DNA of 21,741 nucleotides, taken from contig DATKDQ010000194.1 of the NCBI GenBank assembly GCA_035544635.1, positions 1 to 21,741 of the forward strand, read 5' to 3'. Shown here in pieces: positions 1-5,096 of this stretch. The stretch comes from DATAFT01 sp035544635 (GTDB lineage Bacteria; Acidobacteriota; Thermoanaerobaculia; Multivoradales; Multivoraceae). The stretch's first letter is position 1, and each line of letters opens with the position of its first letter. The translations under genes were made by a program, and so were the position numbers. Under the pieces are notes generated by a model. That model searched no databases. It was not told the origin of the DNA and saw only the letters and a program-made list of their open reading frames with translations.

Positions 1-405
1 GCCGGCTTCCAGTACAAGGAGAGGCTGCGCGAGCTGCTCGCGCGCGACGGCCACGAGGTGCAGGACTTCGGCACCCATTCCGAGGATTCCGTCGACTATC
101 CCCTCTTCATCCGGCCGGTGGCCGAAGCGGTCGCCCGCGGCGAGCTCGAGCGCGGGATCGTTCTCGGCGGCTCGGGGAACGGCGAGGCAATGGCCGCGAA
201 CCGCGTGCGCGGCGTGCGCTGCAGCCTGTGCTGGAACGAGGAATCGGCGCGGCTCGCGCGCGCGCACAACGACGCCAACGTGCTCTCGCTCGGCCAGCGG
301 CTGCTGCCGTGGGAGACCGCGGTCGCCATCGTCCGAATTTGGCTTTCGACCCCGTTCGAGGGCGGCCGCCACGCCCGGCGGATCGTGCTGCTCGATGCCG
401 ATTGA
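1..405 (+). CDS. rpiB: Ribose-5-phosphate isomerase B / RpiB-LacA-LacB family isomerase (5' truncated by window edge)
   Basis: RpiB-family enzymes interconvert ribose-5-phosphate and ribulose-5-phosphate in the pentose phosphate pathway in the cytosol. The reading frame is open from base 1, so about 10-15 N-terminal residues lie outside the window. The visible 134 residues include G-T-H-S-x-D-x-x-D-Y-P (about 24-34), the loop GGSGNGE (56-62), the AHNDANVL motif (88-95) and EGGRHARR near the end, all in the expected order. The loop has no Cys at the usual catalytic position of E. coli-type RpiB. It has the GGSGNGE form of mycobacterial RpiB, where a Glu in this loop acts as base (family knowledge). 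A GC hairpin follows the stop. Some relatives act on other sugar phosphates, so the substrate is inferred. Confidence 0.9.
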   Translation, partial: AGFQYKERLRELLARDGHEVQDFGTHSEDSVDYPLFIRPVAEAVARGELERGIVLGGSGNGEAMAANRVRGVRCSLCWNEESARLARAHNDANVLSLGQRLLPWETAVAIVRIWLSTPFEGGRHARRIVLLDAD

Positions 406-408
406 CCG

Positions 409-427
409 CGGCCCCTGCCGCGGGCCG
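409..427 (+). terminator. GC hairpin just after rpiB stop
   Basis: The arms CGGCCC (409-414) and GGGCCG (422-427) pair perfectly around a 7-nt loop, 4 nt after the rpiB stop. There is no U tract, so intrinsic termination is uncertain. It may only protect the mRNA 3' end. Confidence 0.35.
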
Positions 428-476
428 TTACCGGCACTGGGAGTGTTGTCCGAGTAACAGCATCCCATCGGTGCGG

Positions 477-560
477 GGCGCGAAGCGCCAGCGCCGTCCT
501 CGGCGCCCAACAACCTCTCGCCGGAGGAACGTGCTATACAGCACGTTCCGGAGGCGAGGG
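477..560. repeat. Cluster of three hairpins at a convergent gene junction (hairpin element copy 1)
   Basis: Three hairpins sit in tandem. GGCGC-gaa-GCGCC lies at 477-489. GCGCCG-tcct-CGGCGC lies at 491-506. A larger hairpin lies at 514-560, with inner arms GGAACGTGCT and AGCACGTTCC around ATAC, then 3/3 internal-loop bases, then an outer stem of about 8 bp (CTCTCGCC with GGCGAGGG). The minus-strand gene ending at 534 has its TAG stop inside the apical part. A second copy of the large hairpin core is at 2315-2338, also at a convergent junction. A role as a bidirectional terminator is inferred. Confidence 0.6.
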
Positions 561-896
561 ACGAAGCGACCGATCGTCCGGCTTCGACTGCGACCGGGCT
601 TCGCGATGGCGGCGATGCATCTTCGCCAGAGCCGTGCGGCCCATGGCACCCGCGCCGGCCGGCATGCCTCCCGTCACCGCAGCCTCGGCCCGCCGCAGCC
701 AGCGCCATTCGTCCCGGTCAAGCGTCGCCCGCGAGTCGCGGTCACCGTCCGGCGCGCAGAGCGGAGTGAGCTCGTGGAGAAGGAATCGAGCCAGCTCCGA
801 CGGCACGATGGGCTCTCCTCGCGCAGCGGCGACGATGGTCCTCATCTCGGCCAGCAGCATTCTGATCGACGATTCCGGTGCAATGGGCCTGGCCAT
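534..896 (-). CDS. Hypothetical protein, 120 aa, no recognised family
   Basis: I do not recognise this protein. It is called because the reading frame shows the strong third-position G/C preference of its neighbours and a plausible helical, charged sequence: MARPIAPESSIRMLLAEM at the start, a central segment with DRDEWRWLRRAE (about 65-76), and a basic tail. The ATG at 896 is preferred over an upstream in-frame ATG at 1037, because the intervening codons look non-coding and would cover the selenoprotein promoter and start. No clear Shine-Dalgarno sequence is seen. The TAG stop lies inside the hairpin repeat at 514-560, so the last residues (PERAV) are encoded by the repeat. It is convergent with rpiB and divergent from the selenoprotein gene. 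The call could be wrong, in which case 406-1000 is non-coding. Confidence 0.45.
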   Translation of the reverse strand: MARPIAPESSIRMLLAEMRTIVAAARGEPIVPSELARFLLHELTPLCAPDGDRDSRATLDRDEWRWLRRAEAAVTGGMPAGAGAMGRTALAKMHRRHREARSQSKPDDRSLRPSPPERAV

Positions 897-989
897 GGAG
901 TGAATCGCGATTGTGCGCCCCGGCGAGCCGGGATGCACCGTACGGCGAGAGGGCGGCGGCCTATCCTTCCGGGGGCATGATCCTGCCCT

Positions 990-995
990 TATAAT
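990..995 (+). promoter_or_regulatory. -10 promoter hexamer TATAAT upstream of the selenoprotein gene
   Basis: This is a perfect TATAAT in a region otherwise very poor in A/T runs. The 6 bases 17 nt upstream (TTCCGG, 967-972) are only a weak -35. The predicted transcription start is near 1002, four bases before the in-frame ATG at 1006 and about 22 bases before the GTG at 1024. Confidence 0.6.
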
Positions 996-1023
996 GGACT
1001 CGGCAATGACGTCGAAAGGAGCC

Positions 1024-1251
1024 GTGAAGGTCTCCATCGAATACTGCGTACGCTGAAACTACATGCCCAAGGCCGCCAGTCTGGCGGCCACGATCAAGCA
1101 GGAGCTGGGTATCGATTCGGAGCTGATCGCGGGAGATCGAGGAGTCTTCGACGTCAAGGCCGACGGTGCGACCGTCTTCTCGAAGTACGAAGAGGACCGC
1201 TTTCCCACCGACGACGAGATCCTCCGGTCGCTGCGCACGCGTGGCGCCTGA
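1024..1251 (+). CDS. Selenoprotein W-like protein (Rdx/SelT-SelW-SelH family), UGA read as selenocysteine
   Basis: Read from GTG 1024 the product starts VKVSIEYCVR, then UGA (1054-1056), then NYMPKAASLAATIKQELG and continues to TGA 1249-1251: 75 residues with UGA as Sec. This gives C8-V-R-U11, the CxxU thioredoxin-like redox motif of SelW-family proteins. It is followed by the family's GVFDVKADGATVFSKYEEDRFP segment, a match to the usual GxFEVxxDGxxVFSK...GRFP pattern. A strong hairpin begins 14 nt after the UGA (see 1071-1089). Treating UGA as a stop would leave a 62-aa product from ATG 1063 lacking the N-terminal strand and active site. The start is uncertain: GTG 1024 fits the family N-terminus but AGGAG is only 2 nt away, and ATG 1006 is in frame and close to the predicted mRNA start. 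The likely role is a small cytosolic thiol/selenol oxidoreductase; the substrate is unknown. Decoding needs SelA/B/C/D elsewhere in the genome. Confidence 0.88.
1071..1089 (+). promoter_or_regulatory. Bacterial SECIS-like element for UGA 1054-1056
   Basis: GGCCGCCA (1071-1078) pairs perfectly over 8 bp with TGGCGGCC (1082-1089) around a GUC apical loop. The loop starts 22 nt after the UGA, inside the distance range known for bacterial SECIS elements (about 16-37 nt), and has a G as its first loop base, as the consensus demands. It lies within the coding sequence, as bacterial SECIS elements do. SelB recognition is inferred from this geometry. Confidence 0.75.
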
Positions 1252-1284
1252 TCCCGCCGAGCCGGCCGCACCAACGGGGTTCGA

Positions 1285-1902
1285 TTGACGCGACCCGGCA
1301 GCGGACCCACTCTCGTCACCGAGCGCCTGCGTCTCGTCCCCTGCTCGGACGAGCAGGTCGATCGTCTGCACGAGATGTTGACGGAGGGCGGCGTCCGGCG
1401 CTACCTCCTCGACGATCGGATCGTCGAGCGCTCGTGGGTGGTGGACGTCGTCGAGTCGAGCCGTCGCACCTTCGCCGACGCCGGCTTCGGCCTGTGGTGT
1501 GTGCTTACGCGAGGCGACGACGAGCTCGCCGGCCTGGCGGGCCTCCGTTCCTTTCCCGGCGCTCGCGAGCCGCAGCTCCTCTACGTGCTCCATCCCGCGT
1601 TCTGGGGGCGCGGCCTCGCCGCCGAAGCCTCGCGGGCAGTGACCGAGTACGCGTTCGAGGAGCTCGGTTTCGAAGAGCTCCTCGCCTCGACCGACTCGCC
1701 CAACCTGGCGTCGATCCGCGTCATGGAGCGGATCGGCATGCGCTTCCTCGAGGCCGGCCGGATGTCCGGTCATGCGCTCGTCCTCTACCGCATCTCGAGA
1801 AGTGACTGGATGCGCCGACGGGCCGCGGCGAGCGCAGCCACCGGGAAGACGCCGGCGGGCGAGGATCGAGCTCCGGTGTCGAGAGCCGCCCGCGAGGTTT
1901 GA
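1285..1902 (+). CDS. GNAT family N-acetyltransferase (RimJ/RimL type)
   Basis: This 205-aa protein has the Acetyltransf_3 layout: TERLRLVPCSDEQ at the start, a mid-domain EPQLLYVLHPAFWGRGLAAEA (about 95-116) carrying the acetyl-CoA pyrophosphate-binding loop W107-GRGLA, and the late motif DSPNLASIRVMERIGM (138-152), where Asn140 contacts CoA in relatives. It would transfer acetyl from acetyl-CoA to an amine, possibly a protein N-terminus; the substrate cannot be told. The TTG start at 1285 is the only in-frame start after the upstream stop that keeps the N-terminal strand, with GGGG a short distance upstream. It lies 33 bp after the selenoprotein stop and is probably co-transcribed. The last 30 residues are a basic, Ala-rich tail beyond the domain. 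Confidence 0.85.
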   Translation: MTRPGSGPTLVTERLRLVPCSDEQVDRLHEMLTEGGVRRYLLDDRIVERSWVVDVVESSRRTFADAGFGLWCVLTRGDDELAGLAGLRSFPGAREPQLLYVLHPAFWGRGLAAEASRAVTEYAFEELGFEELLASTDSPNLASIRVMERIGMRFLEAGRMSGHALVLYRISRSDWMRRRAAASAATGKTPAGEDRAPVSRAAREV

Positions 1903-1975
1903 ACCGCGCGACGGGGGCAGGGGGACCGGCGCAGGCGACGACGATCCCGCCGACAGCGACGAAGAGCCCGACTTC

Positions 1976-2040
1976 GATCTCGACCTCGACCTCGACCTCG
2001 ACCTCGACGCCGGAGACGCCGGAGACGCCGGAGACGCCGA
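1976..2040 (+). repeat. Short tandem repeats (6-bp and 9-bp units)
   Basis: One GATCTC unit is followed by four GACCTC units and a partial unit (1976-2008), then three copies of GCCGGAGAC with a partial fourth (2009-2040). In the frame of the downstream small ORF these read as Asp-Leu and Ala-Gly-Asp repeats. Such arrays are prone to slippage. Confidence 0.9.
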
Positions 2041-2059
2041 GAAGGAACAAGGCGAGAGG

Positions 2060-2281
2060 ATGGAGGCGATGTCCGAGGAGCTCGAGCACGCCCTTGAGCG
2101 GGCCGGGGCCGAGGTCGAGCAGACGCTGGCGGCAGTCGAGAGGGCTCTCGAGCAGGAGCTCGAGAATCGGCGTCTCATGACGCCGGATGCCGATCCGGAT
2201 CCCGATCCCGATCGAGATCCGGATCCTGCTCCCGACCCCCGACCCGACCCCGGCGCCGACTTCGCCCCACAGCCGCCGTGA
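2060..2281 (+). CDS. Hypothetical small protein: coiled coil with Asp-Pro-rich tail
   Basis: This 73-aa reading starts MEAMSEELEHALERAGAEVE, an amphipathic helix with heptad spacing through about residue 38, followed by a tail of D-P repeats ending FAPQPP. Third codon positions are strongly G/C. The same frame is open back to 1772, inside the GNAT gene, and includes the Asp-Leu and Ala-Gly-Asp repeats at 1976-2040, but I see no convincing start codon between 1805 and 2060. The true protein may therefore be longer, with an acidic repeat N-terminus, through a non-standard start or a 3' overlap with the GNAT gene. No family is recognised. It ends at the hairpin element that also terminates the convergent dehydrogenase gene. 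Confidence 0.4.
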   Translation: MEAMSEELEHALERAGAEVEQTLAAVERALEQELENRRLMTPDADPDPDPDRDPDPAPDPRPDPGADFAPQPP

Positions 2282-2314
2282 GACGCCTACCTCAGCGCCA
2301 AGACATGCGGCGGA

Positions 2315-2362
2315 GGAGAGTGCTATCCAGCACTTTCCGAAGCCGCGCCGTCCTCGGCGCCA
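2315..2362. repeat. Hairpin element copy 2 at a convergent junction
   Basis: The arms GGAGAGTGCT (2315-2324) and AGCACTTTCC (2329-2338) pair with one mismatch around ATCC. GCGCCG-tcct-CGGCGC follows at 2345-2360. The core matches the hairpin at 525-548 (GTGCTATnCAGCAC with GGA/TCC flanks), and the GCGCCGTCCTCGGCGCC block is identical to 491-507. As in copy 1, a minus-strand stop codon (TAG of the dehydrogenase gene) falls in the apical region, and the C-terminal residues of that protein are encoded by the element. Confidence 0.6.
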
Positions 2363-3441
2363 AAGAGACTCGCGCCGACGCCGAGCTCGGCCCCGAGCCG
2401 ATCGAGGAAGTCGACGACGTCGCGGTGCAGCGGGATGCCGTCGCGCCGCCGCTCCCCTTCCGTCTCGTGCTCGAGCAGGCCGGCGTAGAGCACCCGATCC
2501 TGTCCCGGCGCAGGGGGCGTCTCGCGCAGCGCGCGCAGATACTCGTCCATCGCCGCCTTGAACGATTCGACCGGCCGCACCACGTCGATCCGGAGCGCCG
2601 CGAAGAAGTGGCCGACCTGCCCTCCCAACCCCTGTCCCACCGCCACCCCGGCGCCGCTCAGCACGCCGCTCAGGATGTCGACCACCACGCCGAGCCCGTA
2701 CCCCTTGTGGCTGCCCTGCTCGTAGGTGCCTCCGAGCGGCAGCAGGCGCAGCGCTCGGAACGCGGTCCCCGGATCGGAGGTCGGTATGCCCTGCTCGTCG
2801 GCTGCCCATCCTTCGGGCAGCGCGACACCGTGGCGGCGCGCGAGCATGATCTTGCCGAGCGGCACGGTCGAGGTCGCCATGTCGAGTAGGAAGGGAGCCT
2901 CCACGCCCGCCGGTACGGCGACGGCGATCGGGTTGGTGCCGATCCGGCTCTCGCGGCCGAAGGTCGGGGCCACCAGCTGGTCGGAGTTGGTGAGCGACAG
3001 CCCGATCATGTCGCGCTCGATCGCCATCCGCGAGTAGATGCCGGCGGCGCCGTAGTGCCGGCTGTTGCGCACCGCCACCAGCCCGACGCCCGCTGCCCCC
3101 GCCTTCTCGATCGCGATCGCCATCGCGCGGGCGCCGACCACCAGGCCCAGCCCGCCGCCGCCGTCGACCAGAGCGGAGATCGGGGTCTCTGCCACCACCT
3201 CGATGCGGGGGCGCGGCTCGATCGTCCCGCGCCTCAACCCGGGCTCGTACAGAAGCTGGATGTAGTTCGAGACGCCGTGGGAATCGACGCCCATGAGGTC
3301 GGCCTGCACCAGAACCTCGGCGGCGGTCGAGGCATCGTCCTCCGGCAGGCCCAGCCGTTCGAAGATCGCAGCGACGTGTCGCCGCAGCCGCTCGGCCGGA
3401 ACGCGAACGCTGTCCTCTTCGGGTGTCCTCAGACCGGTCAT
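2323..3441 (-). CDS. Malate/L-lactate dehydrogenase family (Ldh_2-type) NAD(P)-dependent oxidoreductase
   Basis: This family reduces or oxidises 2-hydroxy/2-keto acids (malate, lactate, ureidoglycolate, 2,3-diketogulonate) in the cytosol with NAD(P). The 372-aa product shows the family landmarks: MGVDSHGVSNY with catalytic His55, NSRHYGAAGIYS (126-137), the GTNP loop (168-171), LDMATSTVPLGKI (186-198) and GSHKGYGLGVVVDILSG (243-259). The start is ATG 3441: GGAGG lies 7 nt upstream, whereas the longer open frame to 3546 adds a non-family N-terminus. The last residues (about LFGAEDGAASESAG) are encoded by the hairpin element at 2315-2362. It is divergent from fprA. Members differ in substrate and I cannot choose among them. 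Confidence 0.88.
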   Translation of the reverse strand: MTGLRTPEEDSVRVPAERLRRHVAAIFERLGLPEDDASTAAEVLVQADLMGVDSHGVSNYIQLLYEPGLRRGTIEPRPRIEVVAETPISALVDGGGGLGLVVGARAMAIAIEKAGAAGVGLVAVRNSRHYGAAGIYSRMAIERDMIGLSLTNSDQLVAPTFGRESRIGTNPIAVAVPAGVEAPFLLDMATSTVPLGKIMLARRHGVALPEGWAADEQGIPTSDPGTAFRALRLLPLGGTYEQGSHKGYGLGVVVDILSGVLSGAGVAVGQGLGGQVGHFFAALRIDVVRPVESFKAAMDEYLRALRETPPAPGQDRVLYAGLLEHETEGERRRDGIPLHRDVVDFLDRLGAELGVGASLFGAEDGAASESAG

Positions 3442-3536
3442 GGAGCCGCCTCCGGGCGGCTGAAGTGCGCGAGCCTCATGCCTTCCGTGCACCCGCTCTC
3501 CGATGCCGCGCCGCCACTCTCCGACCTCGATCGCGG

Positions 3537-3565
3537 TTGCGGCCACCGCCGGCGCCGCCTATCAT
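3537..3565 (+). promoter_or_regulatory. Probable sigma70-type promoter of fprA
   Basis: TTGCGG (3537-3542) and TATCAT (3560-3565) are separated by 17 bp, in the gap between divergent genes. The predicted start, about 3572, gives a leader of about 30 nt to the ATG at 3602. Confidence 0.55.
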
Positions 3566-3601
3566 AACGACCGCCAAGCGCGCCTCGGCGCGCGAGCTCC
3601 C

Positions 3602-5053
3602 ATGAGCGCCTCACAGGCCAGCCAGCGGCGACCCGCCCGCGTCGCCATCGTCGGCTCCGGCCCTTCCGGCTTCTACACGGCGGCGGCTCTCCTCAAGCAG
3701 GACCGGCGGCCGATCGAGGTCGATCTCTACGACCGCCTGCCCACGCCGTACGGATTGGTGCGCGGCGGCGTGGCCCCCGACCATCAGAACATCAAGGGGG
3801 TCATCCGCGTCTACGACAAGCTGGCGCGCCGCGACGCCCTCCGCTTCTTCGGCAACGTCGTCGTCGGCCGCGACGTGACGATCGAGGAGCTGGCGCGGCA
3901 CTACGACCAGATCGTGATCGCCGCCGGGAACGAAGGGCACCGCCGCATGGGGATCCCGGGCGAGGACCTGAGCGGCGTGTTCTCCGCGACCGAGTTCGTC
4001 GGGTGGTACAACGGCCACCCCGACTACGCGGCCAGGAGCTTCCCGCTCGAGACGGCGACCCGGGTGGCGGTGGTCGGGAACGGCAACGTGGCGATGGACG
4101 TCACGCGCGTGCTCGCGAAGCGGGCCGAACGCCTGGCGTCGACCGACATCGCGTCGTACGCCCTCGACGCGCTGGCACGGAGCGCCGCGCGGGAGGTGCA
4201 CGTGCTGGGCCGCCGCGGACCGGCGGAGGCGGCGTTCACCAACAAGGAGGTCAAGGAGATCGGCAGCCTCGAGGACGCCGACTTGATCGTCGAGCCGCGC
4301 GACGCCGAGCTCGACGACGAGAGCGCGCGCTGGATCGCCGAGCACGGGACGCCGGGCGCGAAACGCAACGTGGAGTACCTGCTCGAGAAGAGCCGAGAGA
4401 CGCCGCGCGGCCGCGAGCGCCGCGTCCAGTTCCGGTTCATGATCTCCCCCATCGAGTTCCTCGGCGACCATGGAACGCTCGACTCGGTGCGGCTCGAGCG
4501 CAATGAGCTCTTCCTCGACGAAAGGGGAACGCCGCGCCCGCGCGGCACGGGCGAGACCTGGATCGAGCCCTTCCAGATGGCGTTCACCGCGGTCGGCTAC
4601 CGCGGCCTGCCGATCCCCGGCTGCCCGTTCGACGAGCGCGCCGGGATCGTGCCCAACGTCGGTGGGCGGCTGCGCGGCGAGGACGGAGCCGCCCTGCCTG
4701 GCCTCTACGCCGTCGGCTGGGCCAAGCGGGGACCCACGGGTCTCATCGGCGACAACGTCGCCGATGCGGAAGAGACGGCCCGCCACATGCTCGAGGACCT
4801 CGACCGCGACCTGGTGACTCCGGGCAGCCCCGATCGCGACGCGGCGCACGACGGCGGCGAGCGCGCGGCGATCGAGCGCCTGCTCGAGACCCGCGGGGTG
4901 CGCTGGGTCACGTTCGAGGACTGGACCCGGCTCGACGCGCTCGAGATCGAGCGCGGGTGCGAGTTGGGCAAGATCCGCGAGAAGTTCTCGAGTGTCGAGC
5001 GGATGCTCGATGCGATCGAGAAGGCGCGTGGCGCGGCCCGGGCCACGGACTGA
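3602..5053 (+). CDS. fprA: FprA-type ferredoxin/adrenodoxin NADP+ reductase
   Basis: This 483-aa flavoprotein transfers electrons between NADPH and ferredoxin in the cytosol. It closely follows the mycobacterial FprA/adrenodoxin reductase plan: FAD-binding VAIVGSGPSGFY (14-25), PTPYGLVRGGVAPDH (48-61), RFFGNVVVG (81-89), TEFVGWYNGHP (130-140), NADPH-binding VAVVGNGNVAMDVTRV (155-170), GRRGPAEAAFTNKEV (203-217), FRFMISPIE (278-286), the VGYRG turn and the GWAKRGPTGLIGDN motif (372-385). Length is normal for the family. The start is ATG 3602, since the longer open frame from 3503 has no homologous N-terminus; the Shine-Dalgarno sequence is weak. It is divergent from the dehydrogenase gene, and a membrane protein follows 43 bp later. 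It may supply reduced ferredoxin to the sulfur pathway encoded at 6997-8557, which is inference only. Confidence 0.93.
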   Translation: MSASQASQRRPARVAIVGSGPSGFYTAAALLKQDRRPIEVDLYDRLPTPYGLVRGGVAPDHQNIKGVIRVYDKLARRDALRFFGNVVVGRDVTIEELARHYDQIVIAAGNEGHRRMGIPGEDLSGVFSATEFVGWYNGHPDYAARSFPLETATRVAVVGNGNVAMDVTRVLAKRAERLASTDIASYALDALARSAAREVHVLGRRGPAEAAFTNKEVKEIGSLEDADLIVEPRDAELDDESARWIAEHGTPGAKRNVEYLLEKSRETPRGRERRVQFRFMISPIEFLGDHGTLDSVRLERNELFLDERGTPRPRGTGETWIEPFQMAFTAVGYRGLPIPGCPFDERAGIVPNVGGRLRGEDGAALPGLYAVGWAKRGPTGLIGDNVADAEETARHMLEDLDRDLVTPGSPDRDAAHDGGERAAIERLLETRGVRWVTFEDWTRLDALEIERGCELGKIREKFSSVERMLDAIEKARGAARATD

Positions 5054-5096
5054 GCCGCAGCTCGCTGGATGGTAGTCTGGCCGCGATCTTCGCGGC

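Noticed and set aside
994..996. In-frame ATG at 994 as the selenoprotein start
   Set aside because: It overlaps the TATAAT -10 hexamer, so it would lie upstream of the predicted transcription start.
534..1037. Start of the 120-aa hypothetical gene at 1037
   Set aside because: The added 47 residues look non-coding and would cover the selenoprotein promoter and start; ATG 896 is more sensible.
1054..1056. UGA as a nonsense mutation making the SelW-like gene a pseudogene
   Set aside because: The UGA is exactly at the Sec position of CxxU, the downstream frame is intact, and a SECIS-like hairpin is correctly placed.
1976..2040. CRISPR-like repeat array
   Set aside because: The units are only 6 and 9 bp and lack spacers; it is a microsatellite in a possible coding frame.
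1721..2809. Minus-strand open frame with IRIGIGIRIGI-type repeats
   Set aside because: It is the reverse reading of tandem DNA repeats and overlaps three better-supported genes.
5073..5078. Full promoter for the GT-C-like gene
   Set aside because: Only a TAGTCT -10-like box is seen; no acceptable -35 at 16-18 bp, so I did not list it as a separate feature.
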